Source: Mycolicibacterium sp. lyk4-40-TYG-92
GTDB taxonomy: Bacteria; Actinomycetota; Actinomycetes; Mycobacteriales; Mycobacteriaceae
Assembly (NCBI RefSeq): GCF_030209435.1
Contig: NZ_JARVRX010000014.1
Location: forward strand, 124,001-188,000
Length of the DNA stretch: 64,000 nt
Direction: 5' to 3'
Numbering within the stretch: the first letter of the stretch is position 1; every line of letters starts with the position of its first letter. A program made the position numbers and the translations under genes. A model generated the notes under the pieces. The model did not search any database and was not told the origin of the DNA. It saw nothing but the letters and a program-made list of their open reading frames with translations. Shown here in pieces: positions 49,547 through 58,821 of the stretch.

Positions 49547-51841
49547 ATGGGTGGCTCACGAAACATCGGCCGGGTCGGCGCCCTGGCAGTCTTTCTCGGC
49601 GTCGGCGTATCGATCGCGTCGGGGCAGACGATTGCCTACGCCGAGCCGTCGACATCGTCGGATACCTCACATGGCACGGCAGCAGGCCCCAGCAAGCCGG
49701 CCGCCGGCCACGCACCCACCCCTGCGACAGCGGCACCAACCGATGCCGCATCGGCATCGACGTCGGACCGATCGACGCCGTCCGCCCACAAGCCCAAGCG
49801 GCAGCCCAAGAACAAGAGCGCTGACAACAAGAGCGCCGATACGGCCGGCATACACCGTGACGCGAACCCCACCCGCCACACGGACGCCACCGCCAAGGAG
49901 ACGCTGAACCCAACGGCCGCCCAATCCGTCAGCGCCACAACGAAAACCGATCGGCCGCGGCCCGCCGCGGCGGCGAACCATTCCCCCACACCGGCGGTCG
50001 CCGCGATCGCGGCCGTGCCGGCGACCGCATCAGGAGCCCGCTCCGCGGTACCGCTGGCTGCGCTCACGACGCCCACCGTGTCGGCCCCGACCCCACCCAA
50101 CGTCATCAGCCAGATCGTCACCGCGGCAAAGCAACTCATCAGCGTCGCACTGCGGCCACTGGTATCGACGCTGCCGTCGAACGTACCCGCCAATTCGCCG
50201 GCCCTGTGGACGGTGCTCGCCTGGGTGCGTCGGCAGATCGAGACGAATCTCCTGCCACCCCACGTGGTTTCAGCCTGGAATGTGACCAGCCCCAACCTGC
50301 TGACCAACCCCGGCGCAGAACTCGGTGATCCGTCACTGTCCGGCGGCAGTACGGTGTCCATCCCCGGCTGGACCGTCACCGGCACACCGACTGTCATCCC
50401 CTACGGCACGAAGCGCCAGCTCCCGTTGGGCCTGCCGACGCCGGGGCCGACGCTGCCGGCCATCTTCAACTTCCCCAGCGATCGCCCCACCCCGGGCGAC
50501 ACTCAGTTCTTCGGCGGCGGCAATGTCGCGACGTCCACCCTGACGCAGACGGTCGACCTCAGCGGCGCCGCGAAGGGAATCGACTCCGGCACAACGCCAT
50601 TCAAGCTGAGCGGGTTCCTGGGCGGCGCCATGATCGACCCGTCGGCCGCATCGGTGAAGGTGACGTTCCTCGACGCCACCGGGACGCAGCTGGGCGTCGG
50701 GAAGGTCGCGCCCGTCGGGCCCCTGGAGCGCTGGTTCCAGACGGGACTGCTCGAACGCAGCACCGAAGGCACCATCCCTGCCGGCACCCGTACCGCGCAG
50801 GTGGTCGTGACACTCAAGGACTCGAACCCGCTGACCGGCGGCTACAACAATGCCTTCGCCGATGATCTGTCCTTCACCGTCGGTGCGGCGCTGCCGGCCC
50901 CTCCGCCGCCGAAGCCGCCGACGTCGACCGTCGGCGCACTCGACCACGTGTTCATGGTGTATCTGGAGAACAAGGGCTACAAGGACATCGTCGGCAGCCC
51001 CAATGCGCCGTACCTCAACAGCCTCATCGACACCTACGGCGTCGCGGCCAACTACTACGCACTGACCCATCCGAGCGATCCGAACTACTACCCGATCCTC
51101 GGCGGCTCCGACTTCGGTCTCAGCTACAACTGCGCGACCAACTGCATCGACGCGACAAACCTGGCCGACAGAATCGAAGCTGCCGGCAAGACGTGGGCCG
51201 GGTATGCGCAGGGCATGTCCGCGGCCGGCCCCTACGTGTCGACGAGCGACTACGCGCCCGACCAGTTGCCGTTCCTGGCGTACCGCGACATCTACAACAA
51301 CCAGGCCCGCGCCGACGCGCATCTGCATCCGCTGACCCAGATGGCGACCGATCTCTCGTCGTCGGCCACCACACCGAACTTCGCGTGGTTCGCGGCCAAC
51401 GAGGCCAACAACGGCGAAGGCCCGCTCAACTTCCCCGGGGGTTATCTCAACTACATCGGCGCACTGCTCACCAACCACCAGTACAACGTCAAGGCCGCCG
51501 ACCAGTTCGCTCAGCAGACCATCCCGGTCATTCTGAATTCGAAGGTGTGGAACGACCCGACACAAAAATCGGCCATCGTCGTCACATTCGACGAAGACAC
51601 CGACAACCTGTCACTGGGCTTCGGCAACGGCGGCAATCGCGTTGTCACCGTGGTGATTCCATCACCGGGCGCCGTCAGCGCCGGGATGCGTTCTGGTAAC
51701 TTCACCGCCACCGACTACGCCAACCACTACAGCCTGCTGCGCACCATCGAGGATTCGTTGAAGCTGGCGCCGCTGACCAACAACGACGCCTACGCCGTGC
51801 CGCTCAACGACTTCTGGGGCACCCCACCGGTCGTACCGTAG
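49547..51841 (+). CDS. Secreted phosphoesterase with low-complexity linker and jelly-roll-like domain
   Basis: A 764-residue exported protein. Signal peptide about 1-32 (cut near AYA-EP). Residues 33-190 are an Ala/Ser/Thr/Pro-rich, basic linker. Residues about 250-430 look like a carbohydrate- or galactose-binding beta domain (NLLTNPGAELGDP, VSIPGWTVTGTP). Residues about 445-760 are a PF04185-type phosphoesterase/acid phosphatase domain: HVFMVYLENKGYKDIVGS, HPSDPNYYPILGGSDFG, KSAIVVTFDEDTDN, TDYANHYSLLRTIED. It probably acts at the cell surface on phosphate esters or phospholipids. GGAGGGA precedes the ATG. It is followed by a terminator hairpin. Confidence 0.82.
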   Translation: MGGSRNIGRVGALAVFLGVGVSIASGQTIAYAEPSTSSDTSHGTAAGPSKPAAGHAPTPATAAPTDAASASTSDRSTPSAHKPKRQPKNKSADNKSADTAGIHRDANPTRHTDATAKETLNPTAAQSVSATTKTDRPRPAAAANHSPTPAVAAIAAVPATASGARSAVPLAALTTPTVSAPTPPNVISQIVTAAKQLISVALRPLVSTLPSNVPANSPALWTVLAWVRRQIETNLLPPHVVSAWNVTSPNLLTNPGAELGDPSLSGGSTVSIPGWTVTGTPTVIPYGTKRQLPLGLPTPGPTLPAIFNFPSDRPTPGDTQFFGGGNVATSTLTQTVDLSGAAKGIDSGTTPFKLSGFLGGAMIDPSAASVKVTFLDATGTQLGVGKVAPVGPLERWFQTGLLERSTEGTIPAGTRTAQVVVTLKDSNPLTGGYNNAFADDLSFTVGAALPAPPPPKPPTSTVGALDHVFMVYLENKGYKDIVGSPNAPYLNSLIDTYGVAANYYALTHPSDPNYYPILGGSDFGLSYNCATNCIDATNLADRIEAAGKTWAGYAQGMSAAGPYVSTSDYAPDQLPFLAYRDIYNNQARADAHLHPLTQMATDLSSSATTPNFAWFAANEANNGEGPLNFPGGYLNYIGALLTNHQYNVKAADQFAQQTIPVILNSKVWNDPTQKSAIVVTFDEDTDNLSLGFGNGGNRVVTVVIPSPGAVSAGMRSGNFTATDYANHYSLLRTIEDSLKLAPLTNNDAYAVPLNDFWGTPPVVP

Positions 51842-51853
51842 GCCGGAAACGAG

Positions 51854-51885
51854 CGTCGGACCCGAGGAAAACCTCGGGTCCGACG
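51854..51885. terminator. Bidirectional terminator between phosphoesterase and fadE
   Basis: A 14-bp perfect stem (51854-51867 with 51872-51885) with a 4-A loop, in the 68-bp convergent gap. Its symmetry allows use in both directions. Confidence 0.75.
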
Positions 51886-51909
51886 GCTACTTCCGGGTGG
51901 GGCCGGTGA

Positions 51910-53685
51910 TCAGAACCAGTCGACCTGGGCCTCGACGGTGGTGCGGTCCAGGCTCTCCAGCAGGTCCAGCTGGGTCGTCACCTTCGGCAGTTCGTAACGG
52001 AAGAAGTACTGCGCGGCAGCACGTTTCCCGTCGTAGAAGTTGCCGGTGTTGCCGCCCGCGGCGCCCAGCTGCTCGAGCCAGATCCAGGCCATCACGATGT
52101 GGCCGGCGGCTTCGAGGTACGCGGTCGAGTTCGCCAGCGTGGTCTCGGGATCGCCCGCGGCCCACAGCGTCGCCGTGACCTCGGCAAGGCGGTCGGTCTG
52201 CGCCTGCAGCTCCCGTGCGTAGCCGGCGGTCGCCTCCGACTGCAGTGCGGTCTGGACGGTGTCGTTGATCCGCTTCTGCAGCAGCTTCAGGCCGGCGCCG
52301 CCCTGCATGACGACCTTGCGGCCGAGCAGGTCGATGCCGTGAATGCCATGCGTGCCTTCGTGAATGGCGTTCAGACGGTTGTCCCGGTACTGCTGCTCGA
52401 CGTCGTACTCGGTGGTGTAGCCGTAGCCGCCGTGGATCTGGATGCCGAGGTTGTTGGCTTCCAGGCACCACTGCGACGGCCAGCTCTTGGCGATCGGGGT
52501 GAGGACCTCGAGCATCAGCTCGGCCTCGTCGCGCTCGGCGCCGGTGAGGATCTTGATCTGGTCGACAAGCCGTGCACAGTACAGGCCGAGCGCCAAAGCG
52601 CCTTCCACGTAAGACTTCTGGGCCAGCAGCATGCGCTTGACGTCGGCGTGCTCGATGATCGCGACCTGCGCGCGCGACGGATCCTTGTCGCCGACCGGGC
52701 GGCCCTGGGTACGGACCTTGGCGTACTCCAGCGACGTGAGGTAACCGGCGTAACCGATGGCGGTCGCCATGGAGCCGACGGCCACGCGGGCCTCGTTCAT
52801 CATGTGGAACATGTAGGCCAGGCCACGGTGCTCCTCGCCCACGAGGTAGCCGACGGCGCCGGGCTCATCGGCGGGCTGGTGGCTGCCGTCACCGAAGTTC
52901 AGCAGGGCGTTGGTGGTGCCGTGGTTGCCCATCTTGTGGTTGAGGCTGACGAGCGCGACGTCGTTGCGGGTGCCGTCGGTCAGGAACTTCGGCACGATGA
53001 ACAGCGAGATGCCCTTGACGCCGGGGCCGCCGCCGGGAACCTTGGCCAGGACCAGGTGCACGATGTTCTCGGACAGCTCGTGGTCACCACCGGTGATCCA
53101 CATCTTGGTGCCGGTGACGCGGTAGGTGCCGTCGGCCGCCTTGGTGGCCTTGGTGCTGATGTCGGCGAGCGACGAGCCGGCATCCGGCTCGGACAGGCAC
53201 ATGGTGCCGAAGTAGCGACCCTCGAGCATCGGGCGGACCCAGGTGTCGATCTGCTCGTCGGTGCCGTACTCGGTCAGCAGGTTGGCGTTGCCGACGGTGA
53301 GGAACGCGTACGAGAAGGTGGAGGGGTTCGCCGCGCGGAAGAACGCCGCCGACGACTGTGCGACCACGTTGGGCAGCTGCATACCGCCGACGCGTTCGTC
53401 GAACGAGCTGGCCATCAGGCCCGCGGCGTTGAAGTCGTCGAGCGCCTGCTTGATCTCGTCGATCAGCACCACCTTGCCGCTGTCGTCGACGAACGGCGGG
53501 TTGTGGTCGGCCTTCTTGTTGTGCGGTGCGAAACGCTTGGTGGCGATGTCGGCGCTCAGATCGAGGACGGCATCGAACGTGTCCCGCGAATGCTCCGCGA
53601 AGTGCTCGTGCTTGGTGAGCTCGACGACGTCAAGCCACTCGTACAGCAAGAAGTCCAGGTCGCGCCGAGACATGAAATCAGTCAC
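51910..53685 (-). CDS. Long acyl-CoA dehydrogenase (FadE5-like)
   Basis: A 591-residue acyl-CoA dehydrogenase of the long type, about 190 residues over standard FadE. It has MCLSEPDAGSSLADISTKAT (about 162-181), VTGTKMWITGGDHEL, IQIHGGYGYTTEYDVEQQYRD, NAIHEGTHGIHGIDLLGRK, and the C-terminal acyl-CoA-dehydrogenase-like domain (PF12806 type). The EGTHGIH catalytic segment and length are as in M. tuberculosis FadE5-class enzymes. Start GTG 53685 follows GGAAGG by 9 nt; ATG 53673 is possible. It is divergent from a TetR gene across a strong inverted repeat, so it is probably repressed by that protein. Confidence 0.9.
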   Translation of the reverse strand: MTDFMSRRDLDFLLYEWLDVVELTKHEHFAEHSRDTFDAVLDLSADIATKRFAPHNKKADHNPPFVDDSGKVVLIDEIKQALDDFNAAGLMASSFDERVGGMQLPNVVAQSSAAFFRAANPSTFSYAFLTVGNANLLTEYGTDEQIDTWVRPMLEGRYFGTMCLSEPDAGSSLADISTKATKAADGTYRVTGTKMWITGGDHELSENIVHLVLAKVPGGGPGVKGISLFIVPKFLTDGTRNDVALVSLNHKMGNHGTTNALLNFGDGSHQPADEPGAVGYLVGEEHRGLAYMFHMMNEARVAVGSMATAIGYAGYLTSLEYAKVRTQGRPVGDKDPSRAQVAIIEHADVKRMLLAQKSYVEGALALGLYCARLVDQIKILTGAERDEAELMLEVLTPIAKSWPSQWCLEANNLGIQIHGGYGYTTEYDVEQQYRDNRLNAIHEGTHGIHGIDLLGRKVVMQGGAGLKLLQKRINDTVQTALQSEATAGYARELQAQTDRLAEVTATLWAAGDPETTLANSTAYLEAAGHIVMAWIWLEQLGAAGGNTGNFYDGKRAAAQYFFRYELPKVTTQLDLLESLDRTTVEAQVDWF

Positions 53686-53713
53686 TGGGTTCTACCTTCC
53701 AATGCAGCCAGAC

Positions 53714-53748
53714 ATTAGCAGTCGCTCATTTCCTAAGCGATTGCTAAT
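53714..53748. promoter_or_regulatory. Operator-like 13-bp inverted repeat between fadE and TetR
   Basis: ATTAGCAGTCGCT (53714-53726) and AGCGATTGCTAAT (53736-53748) form an inverted repeat with one mismatch and a 9-nt centre, in the 112-bp gap between divergent fadE and tetR. It is the best operator candidate in the window. Confidence 0.65.
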
Positions 53749-53797
53749 ATCGCCTATCGGTCGGCTCCGTGTCAACTGTGTGTACGATCACCTGCAC

Positions 53798-54382
53798 ATG
53801 AAGACCGACCGGACCACCGACTCGGCCGCCGCCGAGCGCATCCGGCGCGCGGCCATCGAGGCGTTCGCCGAGTCCGGCTACGGCGGCAGCTCGACCCGTC
53901 AGATCGCCAAACGCCTCAACATGAGCGCGACGGCCATGTACCCGCACTACCGCTCGAAGGAAGAGCTGCTCTACGCCATTGCCCTGGAAGGGCACGGCAG
54001 CCTCCTGGCGACCCTGCGTGCCACCGACGACGCCGGCGCACCGTGCGCCGAGCGCTTCCACACGGTCGTCGCGGCCTTCGCCACGTGGCATGCGGAGAAC
54101 AGCAAGCAAGCCAGGGTCGTGCAATACGAACTCCACGGCCTGACCCCGGCCCATTACCGCACCATCGCTCCACTGCGGCACCAGGTCACCGCCGTGATCG
54201 CCAACATCATCGAAACCGGTATGGCGACAGGCGAATTCCACGTCGACAACCTCGACGACGTCGTCATGGCGATCTCGTCGCTGTGCGTCGACGTCTGCCG
54301 CTGGTTCCCGTCGCGCACCCACCGCGATCCCCACAAACTGGGCGAGATCTACGCCCAGGTCGCCGCCCGCCTGGTGCGCTGA
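53798..54382 (+). CDS. TetR family regulator
   Basis: A 194-residue TetR protein. The helix-turn-helix covers residues 14-60: AAIEAFAESGYGGSSTRQIA, RLNMSATAMYPHYRSKEELL. The C-terminal domain ends in WFPSRTHRDPHKLGEIYAQV, a type common in fatty-acid regulators of actinobacteria. ATG 53798 is chosen from the conserved start; the open frame begins far upstream in the antisense of fadE. It probably binds the 53714-53748 inverted repeat and controls the divergent fadE and itself. The inducer may be an acyl-CoA (inference). Confidence 0.87.
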   Translation: MKTDRTTDSAAAERIRRAAIEAFAESGYGGSSTRQIAKRLNMSATAMYPHYRSKEELLYAIALEGHGSLLATLRATDDAGAPCAERFHTVVAAFATWHAENSKQARVVQYELHGLTPAHYRTIAPLRHQVTAVIANIIETGMATGEFHVDNLDDVVMAISSLCVDVCRWFPSRTHRDPHKLGEIYAQVAARLVR

Positions 54383-54505
54383 CCGCACGCCGCGCAGCTC
54401 CCGCGAAATGGCGTCGGAGCGCCCGATTCTCCTGCTCTACCTGCCATAACCTGCCAGTCACCAGCGCTGATCATGATGTACTTGCTGCCGACGACAGGAG
54501 GCCCG

Positions 54506-56668
54506 ATGGTCAACCCTCCACCGGAGGATCGCGACGCGGTCGCGGCGCCAGCGCCCGAGGTCCGGTTACGGCGCGTGCGCGGCAGATTCAGCATCCAGTC
54601 GAAGCTCATCGCGATGCTGCTGGGGGCCAGCATCGTGTCAGCCGCAGTGGTGGGATTCATCGGCTATCAGACCGGGCAGGCCTCATTACGTAACGCCGCA
54701 TTCGACCGGCTGACACAGGTCCGCGAGACGCAGGCCCGGCAGTTCATTGTTCAGGTCTCCACGTTGAAGAAGGCTCTTCTCGTCTACACCAGCGGACCGG
54801 CGATGGGTGAAGCGGTGCAGGCATTCGGCACCGGCTTCAGTGAATTGGCCAATGTGCCAATCGATCCCGCTCAGCAGCAGAGCATCGTCAGTTACTACAA
54901 CAACGATCTCATCAACCCGATCGAGCGGGCGACGGGTGCCAAACTCAATCTCGATGTGCTGTTGCCGTCGTCCAACGCGGCTCGTTATCTGCAGGCCCGC
55001 TACACCGTTCCCGCCGCACGGCCCGACGGGTCGGCTCCCGCTCCGGTCCCCAGCGCGTGGGCGGCCGCCGCCGATCGCTACGACCCGTTCTTCGAAAAGA
55101 TCGTGGGCCTGTTCGGCTACGGCGACGCGCTGCTGATCGACCCGGCAGGCAACGTCGTCTACTCGGCGAAAAAGCGTGCCGACCTGGGCACCAACGTCTT
55201 GTCCGGGCCGTACGAGCAGGGCAATCTGCACGAGGCCTACGCGAAAGCCATGGGCGCCGATCGGGTTGACTACGTCTCGGTCACCGACTTTCAGACCTAT
55301 CACCCGGCCGGCGACCACCCCGTTGCGTGGATGGGAGCGCCGGTCGTGGCGGGCGGCCGCACGATAGGCGTGCTGGCACTGCAGCTTCCGATCAACGGGA
55401 TCAACGCGCTGATGACCTTCAACGGGAAGTGGCAGGAGAACGGTCTCGGCGCAACCGGAGAGACGTACCTCGCCGGCGCCGACAGTCTCATGCGGTCCAA
55501 CTCCCGCCTGTTCGTGGAGGACCCGCAGAAGTATCAGCGCGCCGTCACCGCAGCCGGGACACCCGCCGCGATCGCCGAACGGGCGGTCCGACTCGGCGGC
55601 ACGACCCTGATTCAGCCCGTCGGCGGTGACGCGACGCGGGCGGCCGAACGCGGCCAGTCCGGGGTGCTGATCGCGACCGACTACCTGGGCCAGGAGACGC
55701 TGCAGTCTTACGCACCGGTGACGGTCGGGCCCGACGTGACATGGTCGATCGTCGCGAAGATCGACACCGCCGAAGCGTTTGCGCCGGAACGGGTCTTCAC
55801 CAGGACGATGGGCGTCGCCGTCACGGCCATCGTGATTCTCGACTGTCTGGCCGCCATGGCTCTGGCGCAGTTGTTCGTGCGCCCCATCCGCCGGCTCGAG
55901 GCCGGCGCACAGAAGGTCAGCCGGGGCGAGTACGACGACGTGATCCCGGCGCGGACCCGGGACGAATTCGGTGATCTGACCAAGACTTTCAATGACATGA
56001 GCCGGCTGCTGGGCATCAAAGACGATCTGCTGCGCCGCGAACGCCAAGAGAATGCGCAGTTGCTGCGGTCGCTGATGCCAGAGGCGGTCGCCGAACGGTA
56101 TCGCCAGGGCGAGGAGACGATCAGCGAGAGCCATCAGGACGTCGCCGTGCTGTTCGCCGATATCGACGGCCTGGACGCCCTCGCCGGCGCGCTGCCGTCC
56201 GACGAATTCCTCAGTGTCGTCAACGAATTGGTCCGCCAGTTCGACGACGCCGCCGCACGCAACGGCGTCGAGCCCATGCGCATCCTGCGCAACGGCTACA
56301 CCGCCAGTTGCGGTCTGAATGTGCCGCGACTGGACAACGTCGAGCGGACCGTGGCGTTCGCCATCGAGATGCAACGCATCGTGACCCGCCTGAACGCCGA
56401 GGACGATCTGCAGCTCGGCTTCCGGGCCGGTATCGACACCGGCCAGGTCACCAGCGGTCTGGTGGGCGGTGCCACGATGATGTACGACATGTGGGGCAGC
56501 GCGGTCGACCTCGCGTACCAGATCCAGGCCGGCGGCGGCGAACCCGGCATCTACATCACGTCGCGGGTGCGCGATGCCGTCCATGACACCCATCGGTTCA
56601 CCCAGGCGGGACAGTTCACTGTCGGTGACGCGGAAGAGCCGGTCTGGCGGCTGCTGGGACGGCGGTGA
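54506..56668 (+). CDS. Receptor-type class III cyclase-like protein with altered catalytic residues
   Basis: A 720-residue membrane protein: TM1 about 34-55, a large extracytoplasmic dCache-like sensor (about 60-420), TM2 about 435-455, HAMP about 455-510 (FVRPIRRLEAGAQKVSRGEY), and a C-terminal cyclase homology domain (about 535-715). VLFADIDGLDALA keeps the first metal Asp, but the second is changed (RNGYTASCGL in place of GDAYMAVSGL), and DMWGSAVDLAYQ replaces the transition-state Asn and Arg with Asp and Gln. It resembles Rv2435c. It may be inactive or bind another nucleotide. ATG 54506 is chosen from AGGAGG 4 nt upstream; 54473 is in frame. Its stop overlaps the next start. Confidence 0.82.
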   Translation: MVNPPPEDRDAVAAPAPEVRLRRVRGRFSIQSKLIAMLLGASIVSAAVVGFIGYQTGQASLRNAAFDRLTQVRETQARQFIVQVSTLKKALLVYTSGPAMGEAVQAFGTGFSELANVPIDPAQQQSIVSYYNNDLINPIERATGAKLNLDVLLPSSNAARYLQARYTVPAARPDGSAPAPVPSAWAAAADRYDPFFEKIVGLFGYGDALLIDPAGNVVYSAKKRADLGTNVLSGPYEQGNLHEAYAKAMGADRVDYVSVTDFQTYHPAGDHPVAWMGAPVVAGGRTIGVLALQLPINGINALMTFNGKWQENGLGATGETYLAGADSLMRSNSRLFVEDPQKYQRAVTAAGTPAAIAERAVRLGGTTLIQPVGGDATRAAERGQSGVLIATDYLGQETLQSYAPVTVGPDVTWSIVAKIDTAEAFAPERVFTRTMGVAVTAIVILDCLAAMALAQLFVRPIRRLEAGAQKVSRGEYDDVIPARTRDEFGDLTKTFNDMSRLLGIKDDLLRRERQENAQLLRSLMPEAVAERYRQGEETISESHQDVAVLFADIDGLDALAGALPSDEFLSVVNELVRQFDDAAARNGVEPMRILRNGYTASCGLNVPRLDNVERTVAFAIEMQRIVTRLNAEDDLQLGFRAGIDTGQVTSGLVGGATMMYDMWGSAVDLAYQIQAGGGEPGIYITSRVRDAVHDTHRFTQAGQFTVGDAEEPVWRLLGRR

Positions 56669-58143
56669 CCATGTACACGTCCGGGCCGTCATGGTTCTTG
56701 TGGGTCGCCGTCATCGCCATCGGCCTGCCGGCCAGCCTTATCGTGCTCACCGAGTGGCGCCGGTCCCTGCTGCGCCGGAACAGTCCGCTGGCTGCGCCCG
56801 TCGGACTCTTGCGCACCTACGTGCTGCCGGTCGTGGCGGTGCTGTTCCTGTTGCTGAAGGTGGCCGTCGTCCCCGCGCGCGACATGCCCATCCGGATCGT
56901 GGCCACCGTGTTGGTGTTCCTGACACTGCTGCTGGTGTTGTCCGGCCTGAGCAACACAGTGTTCGCGAACGCGCCAGAGACGTCATGGCGGAGCCGGATG
57001 CCGCGGATCTTCGTCGACGTGGCCCGCATGGTGCTGATCATCCTGGGGCTGGCGGTGATCTCCCGCTACATCTGGGGCGCCAACGTCAAGGGTGTGTTCA
57101 CCGCAGTCGGCGTGAGCTCGGTGGTCATCGGCCTCATGCTGCAGCACTCTGTCGGCCAGATCGTGTCCGGTTTGTTCATGCTGTTCGAGCAGCCGTTCCG
57201 GATGGGTGACTGGCTGGACACCTCGGCGGCCCGCGGCCGCGTCGTCGAGGTGAACTGGCGTGCAGTCCACATCGAATCCAGCAGCGGTGTGCAGATCACC
57301 CCCAACTCGGTGCTGGCCGGCACGTCCTTCACCAACCTGAGCCGGCTGGCCACCTCGCACACCACCGTCACCACCACGTTCGCCGCAACGGATTCACCCG
57401 ACCAGGTGTGTGCGACCCTCACACGGATCGCCACCAACCTGCCGCACCGCGGCGAGGGCGTCGAGCCGTCGACGGTGCCCATCGGCGATCACAAGTACCG
57501 CACCACCATCGGCCTGAAGTCCCCCGGTGACGACGACGTCGTGCAGGCGACGTTCCTGCGCTGGGCCTGGTACGCCGCCCGGCGCGAAAAGCTGCATCTC
57601 GACGGCGTCGCCGACGACTACTCCACACCGAAACGCCTCGAGGAGGCGCTCGACCAGGTCGCCGCACCGGCACTGCGGCTGAGCCAGAGCGACCAGCAGG
57701 CCCTGATGCCCTACGCGCGCCTGATCCGTTACGGCACAGGCGAACTCATTCACGAACCCGGTGAAGTTCCGAAGACCGTCACGGTGCTGGTCTCCGGAGG
57801 GATCCGGCTGACGGTGCCCGCGCCCGACGGGTCCGTCACCGCGGTTCGCAGCCTCGACAAGGGTGCCCTCCTCGGTGTTGCCGCGTTCACCCACCAGGCC
57901 AACCTGGCGTACGCACACGCCCTCGACGAAGTTGTGCTACTGCAGATCGAACACGACGAGATTCAGCGGCTGCTCACCGACCGGCCATTGCTGTCCCGGG
58001 AATTCGGCCGCCTCATCGACGAACGTCGCAGCGAGGTGCAGGCGGTCCGTGGCGCAGGGAAGAAGTCCATCCAAGCCGCTGCCGGCCAGGACATCGTGCC
58101 TGCGGTCGTGGCCCCTGGCGGTCAGAGATCGGGTTCCCCGTAA
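56665..58143 (+). CDS. MscS-type channel fused to a cyclic-nucleotide-binding-like domain
   Basis: A 492-residue protein: four N-terminal membrane segments, the MscS pore and beta region (VFTAVGVSSVVIGLMLQHSV, then GLFMLFEQPFRMGDWLD and GRVVEVNWRAVHIES), and a C-terminal cNMP-like beta barrel at about 345-450. The phosphate-binding cassette is degenerate: LDKGALLGVAAFTHQANLAYA lacks the usual FGE glutamate and the PRxA arginine. It corresponds to Rv2434c. GTG 56665 overlaps the cyclase stop by 4 nt (GTGA), tying channel synthesis to the receptor. The two probably form one envelope signalling unit (inference). Confidence 0.85.
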   Translation: MTMYTSGPSWFLWVAVIAIGLPASLIVLTEWRRSLLRRNSPLAAPVGLLRTYVLPVVAVLFLLLKVAVVPARDMPIRIVATVLVFLTLLLVLSGLSNTVFANAPETSWRSRMPRIFVDVARMVLIILGLAVISRYIWGANVKGVFTAVGVSSVVIGLMLQHSVGQIVSGLFMLFEQPFRMGDWLDTSAARGRVVEVNWRAVHIESSSGVQITPNSVLAGTSFTNLSRLATSHTTVTTTFAATDSPDQVCATLTRIATNLPHRGEGVEPSTVPIGDHKYRTTIGLKSPGDDDVVQATFLRWAWYAARREKLHLDGVADDYSTPKRLEEALDQVAAPALRLSQSDQQALMPYARLIRYGTGELIHEPGEVPKTVTVLVSGGIRLTVPAPDGSVTAVRSLDKGALLGVAAFTHQANLAYAHALDEVVLLQIEHDEIQRLLTDRPLLSREFGRLIDERRSEVQAVRGAGKKSIQAAAGQDIVPAVVAPGGQRSGSP

Positions 58144-58200
58144 CGCCCCGAGTGTCCTAGGCTCGTCTGCGTAAGTCCTCACTCACAGGAGGCGGATCTG

Positions 58201-58809
58201 ATGAGCAAGTTCTACGAGTTTGCCTATGCCGTCGGGTTCACGCCGTGGGAGCAAGCCGCGAAGGTCAGCCTCGAGGCCACCCAGGAACTCTTTCAGCGCG
58301 AGGAAGCCGAACGCGGCGGGCCGGGCAAGGCGCTCGATGTCGGCTGTGGCAGCGGCCTCTACACCCTGGCACTGGCCGAGCGCGGCTGGGATGTCACCGG
58401 CGCCGACCTGGTCGACCGGGCCATCGACCGAGCCCGCCGCCGGCTCGCCGAGGCCGGCGCCGACGCGAAGATCGTCAAAGCCGACGCCACGGTCCTACCG
58501 GCAGATGCCGTCGGCGGCGACTTCGACTTCGTCCTCGACATCGGCTGTTTCCACGGGCTGACCGCCGAGCAGCGGTCGAGCATGGCCCGGGCGGTGACGG
58601 CGCGAACCAAACCGGACGCGACATTGCTGATGCTGGCGTTCAACAAGCCGGTCGGACCACCGTTCATGCCGGCGGGAGCCACACAGGAGCAGATCGAAAG
58701 GGCATTCACCGGCTGGGACATCATCGACGTGGTGACGCCGTCGACGTCGTCACTCCCGCGCCTCGCCCGCAGGGCCGAGCCCAGGTTCTACCGGCTGCGC
58801 AAGTCCTAG
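58201..58809 (+). CDS. Class I SAM-dependent methyltransferase
   Basis: A 202-residue methyltransferase. Motif I is ALDVGCGSGLYTLALAERGW (about 43-62), the acidic end of strand 2 is VTGADLVD, and FDFVLDIGCFHGL is motif IV. It is a small-molecule type (thiopurine/UbiE-like); no TPMT-specific residue pattern is certain. AGGAGG lies 8-13 nt before the ATG. It starts 57 nt after the MscS gene and may share its transcript. The methyl acceptor is unknown. Confidence 0.87.
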   Translation: MSKFYEFAYAVGFTPWEQAAKVSLEATQELFQREEAERGGPGKALDVGCGSGLYTLALAERGWDVTGADLVDRAIDRARRRLAEAGADAKIVKADATVLPADAVGGDFDFVLDIGCFHGLTAEQRSSMARAVTARTKPDATLLMLAFNKPVGPPFMPAGATQEQIERAFTGWDIIDVVTPSTSSLPRLARRAEPRFYRLRKS

Positions 58810-58821
58810 GACGCCGGGGCG

